A stretch of DNA of 64,000 bases, from the NCBI GenBank assembly GCA_018466975.1, contig CM031556.1, positions 2,108,001 to 2,172,000 on the forward strand. Reading direction: 5' to 3'. Position 1 is the stretch's first letter, and each line of letters begins with the position of its first letter. A program made the translations under genes and the position numbers. Below, in pieces: positions 32,830-46,081 of this stretch. This stretch comes from Sparassis latifolia (lineage: Eukaryota > Basidiomycota > Agaricomycetes > Polyporales > Sparassidaceae). The notes below the pieces were generated by a model that did not search any database, was not told the origin of the DNA, and saw nothing but the letters and a program-made list of their open reading frames with translations.

Positions 32830-35307
32830 ATGAAGATGTCGTCACCTATCAGCAAAATGGATGTGGATCGAGAGAAATCACTAGACCAGAAGTCAAAGTC
32901 GTAAGCAGTGAACTGCATGTGTTCGTTGTTTTCGCTGAGCTACACACCCAGATCTCGTAACCTATCAACGGAAACCCTTCGCACTCGTCGTTCTCATCGA
33001 TCTCGCTCCAGGGACAGAGACAAGGAGAGAGATAAGGAAAGGCGCGACAGACGCCGCGAGCGCGACGAGCCTGATGAACGACGCAAGAGGAGCCGCAGCC
33101 GGGATAAGCGCGACAGAGACAGGTCTCGGGAAAAGTACAGAGAACGGGATAGGGTGCACGATAGAGAGAGGGAGCGTGATAGGGACAAGGATCGCGAGCG
33201 GCGCAGAGAGCGGGATGGCGAACGACACCGGGGCGACAGGGACAGCGGCGAGAGCCGTCATAGTCATCGCGATCGTGACAAGGATCGGGATCGGGACCGC
33301 GAACGCGAACGCGATGATAGAGAGAACAGACGTAGAAAACGCGGCGACGAACTGGAGGAAGGTTTCGATCTTCGTGACGCTGAAGAACGCGCTAAGAGGA
33401 AGAGACGCGACGATGTACCGGAAGAGTCATCTCTCCCTGCCCCGCCTCCTTCTGCAGGATTGCCTCCCCCTCCCCCTCCCCTGGCAGAAAGCCCTCGCCG
33501 TCGTAGGGATCGCTCACGGGATGCTGACCGTAGGTTTGGTGATAGACCTCCGCGACCTCCTCGTGACCCTCGCGATGAATTCGATGATGTTCGCTATGGA
33601 GGAGACAGGGAGAAAGAGCCCGAACTTAGCCTTAAAGCATCTCCTTTGGACGATGGACCTTTGGATCTTCCTCCTGAACGCCTAAGTCCCACTGCAGTGA
33701 GGTTAGTTAATTTTTTTTGGTGGGGTTTCCTCTCATGGATTGTTTCGTTAGACGCCCATCGCCTTCATACGAGCTCCCTCCCGATGATCCCATGAACGAT
33801 GAGTTCAGAGAGGACGATTCCGAAGCCCGATCTGTTTTTGTCTCTCAACTTGCAGCGCGGCTTACTGCGCGAGACTTGGGCTACTTCTTCGAGGATAAAC
33901 TCGGGGAAGGGACCGTCATGGATTCAAGAATTGTAACTGACAGGATATCCAGACGCTCAAAGGGGTTAGTTCATAGGGATTTCGTTGAGAAATGGGCCGC
34001 TGATGGTTTTTACGTAGGATTGGATACGTCGAGTTTCGTTCTGTTGAACTTGTGGATAAGGCTATCTCCCTAAGCGGCACCGTCGTAATGGGTCTTCCAA
34101 TCCAAATACAACATACTGAAGCTGAGCGAAACAAACTTCATGCAGGCGATGGGTACGCGCATGCACCTTTTTCGTTGATTTAGAATTCAATTCTATTGAC
34201 CTTGTTGTAGCAACTTGAACCTTCCTCCTGGAGTCAGTGCTCCTCATGGTGGCATGCAGTAGGCCCTTCGTCGCGGAACTCCTATACTCCTTCTCACCTT
34301 TATGTTTCAGATTATACGTCGGTTCTCTCCATTTCAACCTTACCGAATCCGATATCAAACAGGTCTTTGAGCCATTTGGTGAACTTGAGTTTGTCGACCT
34401 TCACAGAGATCCTATGACTGGTCGCAGTAAAGGCTATGCTTTCGTGCAGTGAGTATCTATATATGGGTACGTTCGTCAGCTTTCCAACAGTTTATGACAG
34501 GTACAAGCGCGCTGAAGATGCCAAGATGGCCCTCGAGCAAATGGAAGGTTTTGAACTTGCTGGTCGTACTGTGTGTAAATCCGTATAGCATTATTTGGCT
34601 CATTCATTGATTTCATCTGGGTAGCTTCGCGTCAATACAGTGCACGAGAAGGGCACTGCAAGGTATACTCAACAAGATTCTCTGGATGAGGCCGGCGGTT
34701 AGTAGTCGTGAATGCCGAAGTTTTGGATTAAACTTTCTGACAACTTATCTATTTAGGCGGTAATTTGAATGCAGCATCTCGTCAAGCGCTGATGCAGAAA
34801 TTAGCTAGGATCGACCAAGCACCTACTCGTCCTGAGCCTATGTATGTCGGCAATCTTCTAGTCAAACTGCCGTGAACTCACTTTCGTTACAGCATGAAAC
34901 CTAACATTCCTCAGGCAATGCAATCTAGATCTGTCCTGCTCAAGAACATGTTCGACCCTGAGGAGTATGTTCGATATGCGCGGCACGTTGAGCATTTATT
35001 GACGATTTCATGTTCATCAGAGAAACTGAGCGTGATTGGGACAAAGAACTTGCTGAAGACGTCAAGAGCGAATGTGAAGGCAAGTACGGTCATGTGGAGT
35101 TCATCAAGGTCGAAAAGGAATCTCAGGTATGTTGATTATTGTCTGTGGTTCCATACCACTGACATCACGTAGGGCGAAATCTACGTGAAATTCGACTCCA
35201 TCGAATCTGCGAAGAATGCTGTTCAAGGTCTGAACAGTCGTTGGTTCGGTGGCAATCAGGTCTCGGCTGCTTTCATTTCAGATGCCATCATGCAGGCCCA
35301 CCAGTAA
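32830..35307 (+). CDS. RBM39/Rsd1-like splicing factor
   Basis: The start is MKMSSPISKMDVDREKSLD at 32830. An Arg/Asp/Glu-rich RS-like domain (about residues 30-150) and a Pro-rich linker lead to three RNA-recognition folds. RRM1 has SVFVSQLAARLTARDLGYFF and KGIGYVEFRSVELVDKAI. RRM2 has LYVGSLHFNLTESDIKQVF and GRSKGYAFVQYKRAEDA. The C-terminal domain begins SRSVLLKNMFDPEEETE and contains YVKFDSIESAKNAVQ and SRWFGG; RWF is the RxF motif of U2AF-homology (UHM) domains. The end, ISDAIMQAHQ, is at 35307. This is the RBM39 (CAPER)/S. pombe Rsd1 arrangement: a nuclear factor joining U2AF or SF3b through ULM motifs. Two introns separate the N-terminal exons and about seven interrupt the rest. Confidence 0.93.
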
Positions 35308-36077
35308 TCGGAAACGATGGATTGTGAAGCTGATAATTTGTTGCACCAACTAAACTTCTTGCTTGACACAGGAATATACAACTTGTATTTCCTAGTTATG
35401 CCTGAATTTTCGTCCTCAGTACTGTCTTTCTCAATTTTTTGTTGTGCCTAGGTTCCTCGTTATCCTCGGGACATCTTGGAGACCAGTTACACAGAGGCAG
35501 GTTGACTACTGACGTTTCTGGATACCAGGTGTTCTCGTTCTCGTCTCAAATCCATCTTTTTGCAGTAGATTATGACAATCTTGATTGACCTAAGCATGAG
35601 AAGTACAGACACGCTGAACACATTAGATCTGACTTCCCCTATCCTGAGTAGATCCGACATCCGACTGAAAGGCTACTGTTTGACATGGTTACGTCTGCGA
35701 GAAAATGTATTCTCATCGCTGCGGTACGTACGAAGCTGAAAAGGAAGCCTCGTCTGACGGTCAGGAACAAAGGTTCTTCTGCGCGCAGACATCATGTCCC
35801 AGGACATCGAGATTCGACGTGCATCCAACTCGTGCCTGTTGATGTGCAGAATGGCCGCATACATCCCGTGTTTGTAGCCTCCCCTGGATTTCTGGTAGAT
35901 GTTCCCTCCGTCGTCGATGGGGATGGACCTCGTGCTTATCCTTGTTGTCCGCACACGTGTCCATGGTCAAGGAAACAAGTTATGTAAAAAAGGTGCATTA
36001 CATGCCGTATCCTATGCATGAGCTCCACAGTCCATGCGCCCCAACGGTCACTTTCCTGACATGAATGAATTGTCACT
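35308..36077. other. Intergenic region, no gene called
   Basis: A 770-bp gap between two 3' ends. Overlapping frames of about 95-100 codons exist on both strands at 35673-35987 but neither shows a family pattern. No repeats were noticed. Confidence 0.35.
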
Positions 36078-37358
36078 CTAGGAATTGTTAGCAAAAGCCT
36101 TTCCCAGGGCCTCTGCAGCATCTGAGACCAATTGTCGTCCCACCTCCAGTACGCTTTCCGAGTGATGCCACGAAAGTGAGCGAAAATTCGTCATGGACAA
36201 GATACGAAACTTACCCTGCGTGATGAACATTTACAATATGCGGTTCAACAATGGCGCAGAGGAAATTGGAACTGCAGATGCGTACCATCCATAGCCATGA
36301 TCGGATGTGGCGATCCCAAGTAAACCCTCGTCTCCACCTCGGCTCCGGCCTTTCTCAGCTTCTCACCGTACGCGATGCCTTCATCTCTTAAAATATCCAA
36401 CTCAGCGACTCCTATCCATGCATTCGGGCACTTCTTAAACGTTTCCTCTGGTGCGAAGATGGGGGAGTTATCCCACTTGGTCCAGTCCTCTTCGTTCGGC
36501 GAATAGTTTTTGCGGAACCAGATCATCTTGTCCGGCACAAGCGATACCGTGTTGGCATTTTCCTTCCAAGAAGGATACGGATCTCTGGAGGAGGTCGCAG
36601 TGTTGTCGACAACCGGGACAACAAGGACCTGGAAAGTCAGGGAAATCGAAGGGGTCATGAGAGCAGCCTTATGCGTGATCACGGCGGCAAGGTTGGCTCC
36701 GCTAGAAGTAATCTGTAAGGCAGCACTCCGAGTGGCATATTCTGAGCATACCTCGAAGAACCACCAACAGCAAACTTCTGGACGTTGACCCTGAGGCGTT
36801 CTTTGCCTTTCTCATAAATCCATCGAAGAGCTTCTACGGCGTCCTCTACAGCGGCAGGGTATGGCTCCTCTGGTCCTAGCCGATAGTCGACCGAGACCAC
36901 AACACAGTTCGCACCTAATTATGATATGAGGCAACGGCCATGTAGGCTCACTTCTTGCTCACGCTTGCACATGTTCGTGGAGAAAGCATTCTCAGTGTTG
37001 ATATTCCCTAACGTCCAGCCACCTAATCACAAGGGTGAGCTCTTCAGAAATATTTAGCACGAAAGTTCTTGCCTCCATGGAAGAACAGGAACACGGGCCA
37101 GCCCTCAGATGGTGGATTGCCTTCCGGTGTGAAGACACGCATGGTGCACTTGCTGAGAGCAATATCCTCCACAGTACCGACCTTCAGAGGCTCGGAACCA
37201 CCCGCCACCGGGGGCTTCTGACGAACGGTAGGGTTCCATGGCAGAGTGTGGACGTTCGGCGCGTACAAGCTATTAGCATTGTGGAAAGCCAGGTACTCGG
37301 GGAGCAGCTTGTCCACGAAATCAGGATGGACAGGCTGGAGAATCTGCTGGGTCGCCAT
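36078..37358 (-). CDS. HSL-family alpha/beta hydrolase (esterase/lipase)
   Basis: The protein starts MATQQILQPVHPDFVDKLL at 37358. WPVFLFFHGG followed by GWTLGN across an intron gives the HGGGW oxyanion motif of the hormone-sensitive-lipase family. SVDYRLGPEEPYPAAVEDA is the conserved DYRLAPE block. The nucleophile elbow is VGGSSSGANLA, split by an intron. LDILRDEGIAYGEKLR holds the catalytic Asp and SPHPIMAMDG the catalytic His; the end is ALGKAFANNS at 36078. All three catalytic residues are therefore kept. Such fungal enzymes hydrolyse small esters; the natural substrate cannot be inferred. No signal peptide is evident, so it is probably intracellular. It is head to head with D-serine dehydratase. 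Confidence 0.88.
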
Positions 37359-37591
37359 GAGCCGAGATCTGTGGAATGGAATGGAATGGAAGAGGAGAAT
37401 GGTTCCCACCTGGACCTTTATCGGGCGGGAGATAGGCTGGGGCAGAGCGGCCCGGCCGTGTAAATCAGAACTGGACGACCAGGATGTGCGGTTAAATATA
37501 GCATCACGTGGCAGAGTGATATCGATACACGATTCACGCTCAACCCAAGACTCAGAGCTGTCCTCGACCACGACCTCAAGAAGTGACGACT
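37359..37591. promoter_or_regulatory. Shared upstream region of the hydrolase and D-serine dehydratase genes
   Basis: The divergent start codons are 233 bp apart. The purine-rich repeat tggaatgg (ggaatggaatggaatgg, near 37374-37390) lies in the leader of the hydrolase gene. Promoter role is inferred. Confidence 0.4.
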
Positions 37592-39151
37592 ATGTCAGAA
37601 GAGGCAGGCGAATCCAGGGGTAGCGTTATCCAAACGAGGACGCCGTTCCACATCAGTGCGAAGCCGGAAAAGCAAGAATTGGTCGACGAGTATCGCGGTA
37701 AAACACTCAATGCTTTGAGAACACCCGCACTGGTCATTGACAGGGCCATCTTCGCCAAGAACTGTGCTGAGATGCACGAACATGCTAAACAATGGGGTGC
37801 CAGCTTCAGAGCACATGTGAAGTCGCACAAGGTGAGACCTGTAGATATGGATCCAGCACGATCTGACGAAACGATAGACAGTGGAAGGTACCAGACTTCA
37901 ATTGAGCTCAAGCGCAGACCAGACGCAGGCAATAGTGGTGTCGACAGTCATGGAAGCCTGCGAAGTCATCAGGGATGGACTTATTGCGGACAAAACCGTC
38001 AAAGATGTAAGTCTTTCTGAATCCTGAGGTCCACTCCGAGTCGAATTATATCCGTCCAGATCCTCTACGGACTCCCTGTCGCGGTCAACAAGATCGCAGA
38101 CCTCTCTGCTTTGTGGGACGAAGTTGCATATTCCGATGTGGCCCTACGCATTTTGATTGACCATCCAGACCAAGTCGCATTCTTGGAAAAGTTTGAGTAT
38201 CAGAGGAAGACGTCGAGGAAGTGGTCTGTATTTATCAAGATCGACTGTGGACAGAAGTGAGCACTGTTTGGTCGCTGAAAGTCAAACGCGTCGCTGACGT
38301 ACACATTAGACGAGCAGGGCAGCCACCAAGTTCTCCACAACTGCGAACTTTGTTGATGGCTGCGTTCGCCTCTCCGGTCATTTCGGTGTATGGATTCTAT
38401 TGCCATGGAGGGCAATCGTACGCGTCAACTTCGTTCTCCGAAGCCTCATCCTTTCTGTCTCAGGAACTTGAGGCTGTCAATAATGCGGCAGGTGTTGCGT
38501 TGTCCATCTTGGCCAGCTCTCCGAAAGTTACTCCGCAGCGAGAACCTTTCGTCCTCGCGATAGGCTCGACACCCACTGTCCACGCTGCCACAGCAGAAAC
38601 TCGTGAGAGACTTGCCGCAGTGTTGAATGGTACGCTAGAATTACATGCAGGTGAGTTAACATGGCATGCTTCTAGCATTTGTGCCACACCTATATCCCTT
38701 GTCAGGGAACTATCCACTGTTGGATCTCCAACAACTACACACCGGCTTAATTACTAGCAGTCGCATCTCACAGCGTGTTTTGGCGACGGTCATCTCGTAC
38801 TATCCTGAACGTGGCGCCGACGGCACGGACGAAGCCATGTGCGATGCAGGAGCAATAGCAATGAGCAAGGACATCGGTCCGTTCCCAGGTTATGGAGAAG
38901 TGGTCGGAAGGCCATGGAGGCTCGGGCGGATATCGCAGGAGCACGGCATTCTGACGCGAACGCAGCCTCCGTACGCGATCACCCCAGATGGTGAAGACAC
39001 AAATCTAAAGATCGGAGAAATGGTCCAGATTGTCGGACAACACGCTTGTCTGATACTAGCAGCTTTTCCTTGGTATTATATTGTAGACTCTGACATCAAA
39101 GGAGGAGGAGATGTGGTGCAGGACGTCTGGGTGCCATGGAAGGGTTGGTGA
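37592..39151 (+). CDS. DSD1: D-serine dehydratase (DSD1 type, PLP and zinc)
   Basis: The start is MSEEAGESRGSVIQTRTPFH at 37592. LRTPALVIDRAIFAKNCAEM and SFRAHVKSHK carry the PLP-binding Lys of the alanine-racemase-like fold. VSTVMEACEVI, DILYGLPVAVNKIADL, FIKIDCG, YGFYCHGGQSY, FVLAIGSTPTVH and MSKDIGPFPGYGEV follow. GQHACLILAAF supplies the paired His and Cys that bind zinc in yeast Dsd1. The end is QDVWVPWKGW at 39151. The enzyme turns D-serine into pyruvate and ammonia and detoxifies D-serine. Introns near 37830, 38010, 38260 and 38650 restore the family sequence when removed. All expected catalytic residues are present. Confidence 0.93.
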
Positions 39152-39632
39152 AGTGGGTAGTACGGAGAACCAGGTGCCGCATTTCCCTACGATGTAGGTT
39201 AGAATAGAAAAGCGGACAATCGAGGATTCTATGAGACTATGCCTTATCGTACTGGAGATGGCATATATAGCATGCACCCACTAAATGAAAGCCCATCAGA
39301 GTCCCCGCTGTCGACAATTCGTCACGCTGCAGCAATAGCTGCGCAACAACTTTTGATATACCACGACACCGGTGCCACTGAATTCCAGATACATGTAGTC
39401 ATTCAAACCAAGCTTTGTGACTGAAGTGAAGTTCAATATGTGAGCTCGAGTCTCGGACACCGGAAACAAGGAAACGAGTAGAATTAGCCGACGCTAACAG
39501 AGAAATGCACGTGCGGCGGACCGATGAGCTTGTTCGAGTTCCGAGTTCTCTGCCGCACACAACCACTTCCAACTTGCGGCTACACAAGCCATTCCCTCCG
39601 ACTTCCTCTTACATCAGACGGTCGCATTCAAT
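39152..39632. other. Intergenic between D-serine dehydratase and Rab4-like gene
   Basis: A 481-bp gap without a recognised gene or repeat. The GTPase promoter is presumed to lie here. Confidence 0.35.
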
Positions 39633-40740
<1,108 letters not shown>

Positions 40741-41220
40741 ACCATTGTGGAGAGTCGGTTCTCTTCTTTTCTTCGTCTTCGTCTACTGGACGCGGTGAAT
40801 ATGTGAGTTCTTTTCGATTTGTCTCGGTTACAATATGTGCTGAGGTTGTAGATAACAGGCTGCCCTCACCATCACTTGGACGCTCTTGCTGATTCACTCA
40901 TGCCTATTTACATGTCGGTGGTCGCCCACTTAGGTTTCCATCATCACCCATACTTCGACAGTTGCACGCCCCTGCAATGACACCCACGACACATTCCCTA
41001 TGGAGGGGTTGCTACGCACTACTCACGGATTTAGACATATACTATCTTGTAGCATTCTCTTTAATGTCCTTGTACCGGATCATCTGTATATTATAACTTC
41101 ACTCGATACAGGCTCGCGGGCTTAGCACGGCCACGAAAGTAGATACCCCAGTGGACTCCTTGATAGCGTTGTGTACAGTGTACGTGATTTAAAACTTCCG
41201 CCACCGATGCAGGCGCAGCG
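40741..41220. other. Intergenic between convergent genes
   Basis: A 480-bp gap separating two 3' ends. No gene, repeat or structured element was recognised. Confidence 0.35.
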
Positions 41221-42429
41221 TCAAGTCTGGCAGGCGGCTACAATTCTCTCCGAGTCGGTGACGAAGCCATAGCTCTGCCAACGGGGGATCAATCGATCAG
41301 CCACGGTCTTGAACGAATTGGAGAAATTGACTCGCATTGCCAGAGTTATACAGCACATTCTCCAGCGCTCCAGCTGGTGAAGTGGTCGCCGTTCCATCTT
41401 CAACGACAATACAATCGTACCCCCGGAAGTAGGCATCCACGAGGGTACCGAGGACACACTGAATAATCCCCAGTGTCGTCATTACTGGCTTCATGGCGAT
41501 TTGAATGTGACGCACCTGGTCTGCGTTAACACCAGCGAAGAAGAGCGTCGCGATCCCGCTCTGCTCGAGATACAAGTCCAATGCGGTTTGGTAGCCCCAT
41601 AACCCACTCATTCTAATTGTCGTTGCTTCAACAACCAACTAATCTGAGACCGCGACTCCCACACACCGGTTCTTATGAATCCAGAGGTCTGTACCTGCCT
41701 TTTCCCCTTCCTCGTACAAACCCTGCAGGGGGCCGTAGAGGTCCGAGTTATATTCGCCCCTCATGAGCAAGCGGCCGAAATTGCCTGGCAGCTTCGCGCC
41801 GAACCCGCCGCGGCCATTCTTCATGAAGCCGCGCACCAGAGACGGCGGGATCGTGGTGAGTTCATGTTCTGTCAGGCCCCAATTTCTGGAGCGCAAGCCA
41901 ATAGCGTTGAGCCGCTGAGCGGTTATAATAACAGACATGCAACGCACACCCAGAGGATCTTCACACCCTGCGAGCGCAGCGCAGGGACGGCTTTCATGAG
42001 CGGGTCCACGCATGCAAGCCCGGTCGGGTGCTCCCTCAGGTCAGGATGAAGGAAGAAGCTGCAGGCTCGAAACTGTCAGGACATAACGTGCTCCCCAGTT
42101 GCACTCGCGCACGCACTTCTGCATGTCGATGATAACGATCGCGCTGCGCTCTTTCGCGATTCGCAGCACCCTGTCGCCGTCGACCGGAAGCTCGAACTGC
42201 GAGTTGCTCTGCAGCGGCGGGATCGGGCATCTTCTGCCTTCTCGGCCTGTGCGGCCGTGCCCACGTCTAGCGCTCCCTTCGGGAGGTGCGCGGTGCGAGT
42301 CAGGTCGATGAGCCCGGAGGAATACTCGACCCAGAAGGAAGCCGGGTTGCCGTATTCGACGGCGGCGGCGACGTGAGGGCGGGTGGTCATGCCTAGGATA
42401 GGAGTGTCGTGGATCGGTGCGCGAGACAT
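41221..42429 (-). CDS. Isochorismatase-family cysteine hydrolase, apparent frame break
   Basis: The start is MSRAPIHDTPILGMTTRPHV at 42429. SAIVIIDMQKCV gives the catalytic Asp strand; NWGLTEHELTTIPPSLVRGF, GTDLWIHKNRMSGLWGYQTA (Lys-containing) and ATLFFAGVNADQ joined to CVLGTLVDAYFRGYDC give the nucleophile Cys; SYGFVTDSERIVAACQT ends it at 41221. Members hydrolyse amides or vinyl ethers; fungal ones are mostly uncharacterised. Between GTAAQAEKAED and PIPPLQSNSQFELPVDGD the frame slips by one at a GGG run on the plus strand (42225-42227). One extra base there would give a continuous protein, so a sequencing undercall or a recent mutation is likely. No splice-site pair explains it. Confidence 0.8.
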
Positions 42430-43202
42430 GCTAGGCGAGTGGGACGCAGGAGAGGCCCGAGAGCCGCTGCAAACATGGTGAACGCTGATGGGGATGCGAT
42501 ATGGGACTTATCTCGACGATAAGAGGGGGATTGAGAACATTGCTTCTAGTCGGACTTAGGACAGATATTGCTCTGATCGGGGAGTATCATGTGATCGTGA
42601 AGTGGAGGCACGAGAATAGCAGCACGATTCAATGGTCTGGCCGACCAGAGAGTTCCAACCGCGCGCAGGACGACCTCAGCGTGTACAGTGTCTTGCGGAA
42701 AAGGCAAGTAGCGGGGAGATGCACGTCGTCCACATCGACTGGTTGAGGTTAGACTGCTGCCCTCTCACGTAAATTCGTTGCAAAAAGTTCAGACTGAAAA
42801 AATCATATCAGAATAGTCGCAGCACAGGCACTAGAGTTGCTCTGGAATTACATGCTTTTTTGCAGGCACTCGCGAGTCAGCAGAAGAGCGTTGTTTTGCA
42901 AACGGAGCTGGACGCCAGTGCCTGGCAATCTGAGATTGAGATTTCAGACAGAAATGGTCACGAGTCGGAGAGGTGAGACGAGGGCTCGGATAATGTATTT
43001 TATTCTTGAGTTTACAGGCAGCAGCAGCGAGATGTCGAAGGAAGAAAGAGGAGGGGAGTCGAGTAGAAACATGAGGCGAGGGGAGAGGGCGCCGATGACG
43101 GCGTTCCCACATGGCCTAGTGCTCGCCTTGTCGATACGGCCAATCCTCTCTCTCCAAACCATGCCTCTCCTCTCCTCCTATCCTGCCTCCTCTCCCTAGT
43201 CC
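42430..43202. other. Intergenic with pyrimidine-rich promoter tract
   Basis: A 773-bp region upstream of the mucin-like gene and of the divergent hydrolase. From about 43142 to 43199 the plus strand is almost pure C/T (ctctcctctcctcctatcct and similar), ending three bases before the ATG at 43203. CT-rich leaders are common at fungal promoters. No gene was recognised. Confidence 0.45.
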
Positions 43203-45574
43203 ATGGCTGCCACTCTCTCCTTCATCAAAAGACAATCCATCAGTGCTTCCCCTTCAGGTGAGCTCCTCTTTCTCGCCTTCACTATCTCGCCCTTCGCCTC
43301 GTGTTTCGTGCCACCCGCCTCGAGCAAGTCCGTCTCGCAGAGTGCATTGTCGCAAAGGTCGTGAGTACATATAGTATCCCTTCCGACCGAGAGATCTCAT
43401 TTTTGGCTACTCTGGTGGCACCGTTCACAGCTAATTGTGTAACAGTGGCTGTTTCTTCCGGACGTCTTCCTCTTCTTGCCGTCTCTGCACTGGCTCGCTT
43501 TTCCCCTTACCTCCTTTCTCTTCTAGGTTCATCTCAGTCAGCGCAGGCCCCTACTTCTGCTCCTTCGTCTACCCCTGCCACTGCCACGAGTACAAATACG
43601 CTCCCAACTACTTCTGCTCCTGTTCCCACGGCGTCTTCCACTCCTGCGCAGTCCATGTCCTCATCCGTTCCCCCTACTGAATCATCTCCGTCATCTCCAG
43701 CACAATCCTCCATAGTGGCGTCGTCTTCGCCTGGATCTTCTACTGCTGCGGCATCCGCTGCCTCGACGTGAGCCATAACTTCGAGGCACATACTCCGGAT
43801 CGTCTGACCGCGCTACTGACAGGCCTACGGCCGCATCTACGTCCGGCACCGCTGCCTCATCTGCAACAGCAATGTCCACCCCGAGTAGAAGCGATTCGCC
43901 TCTTCCAGATCCATCATCATCATCCAGTGCGGCGTCCTCCCCGCCCTCGTCGACGCCTGCCTCCACACCGTCCTCAACGCCTTCCTCAACGCCTTCTTCA
44001 ACGCCTTCCCCGACCCCCTCCTCGACCCCCTCGTCAACACCATCCTCTACGCCTTCCTCGACACCCTCGTCAACACCATCCTCGACACCCTCGTCGACGC
44101 CTTCGTCAACACCCTTGTCCACACCTTCGTCGACTCCCTCCTCCACGCCCTCACCTACTCCTTCTTCTACACCCCCTAGCTCGGCCTCGCCATCCGCGAC
44201 ATCGAGTTCAATCAATCTTCAGTCCTTGTCCGCTTCGGCACCGTCTTTGACTCCGTCATCCACGTTGTCCTCATCCTCACCACCTGCAAGTAATGTCCAA
44301 TCAGCGTCTCAAGCGTCCAGTACGGGACCCTCGAGTTCATCCATCAGTGCCCAGTACGTATGATATGTTAAATGTATACGCAGATATCTTGCCTCATTTC
44401 TTCATCAGATCGACGTTCCACTCGACTGTATTTGTTACGACCACAAACAGTGACGGGCAGACTGTGACGTCTGCGCCTTCGTTCATTACAGAGACGTTTA
44501 CGACAACGGGAAGTAATGGTAACACGAGCTATGTTACTATCGTTGTGGGAAACCCTCCACCGCAAAGTGATAACGGAGGTACCGATTCCACTTCCGAGTG
44601 AGTCTTGTTTTACTACAATTGGGAGTCGACGGTATCCATTGCCCATGCTGACTGCCAATGATCCAGGTTTTTCCGCAATAAGGGCGCAGTGGCGGGCGTT
44701 TTCTTGATCGTCGGTCTGGCGGCGGCGTCGATCGTACTGTTCTTGGTCTTCTTCATCCATCGGCGCCGCCGCACACGGCGAATGGAACACGATCACGCAG
44801 TTGCATCCACACTCGCAGCCGTTGGATACAACCGCACACCCTTGGACGGTGACGACGACGACGACGCGCAGCCCATGGCACAGCGACGCTCAGCCGCTCT
44901 GTCTGCGATTGGGACAATCAGCTCTTCAGGTGGTCGGGCGCCCTCAGGATACATGGACGAGCCCGCGGGAGGTGGCTCTGCGCCCGAGACACCGATGGAG
45001 AGGGACTTCGACCCCTATGCCGCCTACGGCACGATCCACCCCCCTCCAGCAGCAGCCGGGGCTCCCAGGAAGGACGGCTACATGCCTGCGCGCACGAGTA
45101 GCCCACCGCCGTTGGGCCACCAGAGTACAAGGAGCGAGAGCATGAGTTCTATGGGCTTCGGACATGCAGCGAAGGACAGCTCATCCAGCCACGAGCTGCT
45201 GCTCGGTTATTCGCATGGCGCTTCTGCGAGTATCGGAGACCCTGCTGTACCGCTTCCTACTTTGGACCCGAGCAGTGGGGATACTGTGGTTCCCCCTCCA
45301 CGGAATCCGCAGAGGGTGTCGAATGGTGGACGAGATAATCCGACGGTGGAGACGCGTGCAGGACTGACTCCAGGAGTTTCTGCAGCATCGTCGGTGTACT
45401 CTAACACGGACGATGTCTTTGACGACGCCCACGCGGTCCGCCCTGCCTTGGAGGTACGTCCTGGCTTCTTGACTTCGTCTTTGCCAATGCTGACTCCTGT
45501 GTTAAAAGGTGCGGAATCTCGCCGACGGCGAAAACCCAGGCGGTGAGGTTTCGCGAGGGCCATCTCGACGGTGA
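43203..45574 (+). CDS. Mucin-like single-pass membrane protein
   Basis: The start is MAATLSFIKRQSISASPS at 43203, just after the CT-rich tract. Joined exons encode a very Ser/Thr/Pro-rich ectodomain, with a run of about 17 SSTP-type tetrapeptide units (about 43945-44170), then VFVTTTNSDGQTVTSAPSF and FTTTGSNGNTSYVTIVVG, repeats common in heavily O-mannosylated wall proteins. One membrane segment, GVFLIVGLAAASIVLFLVFF, is followed by RRRRTRR and a long Pro/Ser-rich cytosolic tail ending SRGPSRR at 45574. The shape matches fungal wall-stress sensors of the Wsc/Mid2 kind, but no WSC domain is seen, and the family is not assigned. A classical signal peptide is not clear; exon 2 (about 43380-43520) may supply one. 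Confidence 0.72.
43945..44170 (+). repeat. In-frame SSTP tandem repeat
   Basis: About 17 copies of a degenerate 12-bp unit encode Ser-Ser-Thr-Pro in tandem inside the mucin-like gene. Synonymous third-base variation between units (acg/aca/acc for Thr, tcg/tca/tcc for Ser) suggests selection on the protein. Such minisatellites change length easily. Confidence 0.8.
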
Positions 45575-46081
45575 TGGCGCCCACCGTGCAGACTGCAGTC
45601 ATTTTCCCGTCGTTGTCGCTTTGAATTAATATCGGATTTTTATGGCATACCTGCTGTCCATGACACCTGCATTCTCATCCTCACCCCATTTGGATATGCT
45701 GTACACGTACCGTCACGATGTCGATCCTCGAGCACGGACTCCTCCCTAGACTCTAGTCGTAGCCAGTAAGCACTATATAGCGTAGTTTTCCCGGACTTTG
45801 TCGAACTGTTGTTCATACTCTCTCTACACACTTGCGCAGGTACCCGCTGCTTATCACGATTCTGTAACACGTCCGTCGAATACGCGCTTTCTTTACATGC
45901 ATAAGTATAAGGCTCATGCGTGCATACATCAGGCTGTGGAACCAGCCCATGACACGTACGCATGCCGAACATTCGACGTGGTTGGTGCCGTCGTGACTAG
46001 ATATAATAATGTCACGGTCTACTTTGACTGCTGAGCGCAATTGAGCACTCCACTGCGAGTGCTCTTGTGCTTACAACCACG
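45575..46081. other. Intergenic between the two membrane-protein genes
   Basis: A 507-bp gap that holds the 3' flank of the mucin-like gene and the promoter of the next. No other element was recognised. Confidence 0.35.

Noticed and set aside
35673..35987. Overlapping frames of about 95-100 codons on both strands
   Set aside because: Neither shows a domain, splice partner or clear coding bias.
43945..44170. Regular spaced repeats resembling a CRISPR array
   Set aside because: Units are contiguous 12-bp coding repeats without unique spacers, in a eukaryotic gene.
43691..44215. Minus-strand frame of Gly/Glu/Val/Asp repeats opposite the mucin-like gene
   Set aside because: It is the reverse reading of the SSTP repeat; the plus-strand reading has correct splice sites, a membrane segment and a proper end.
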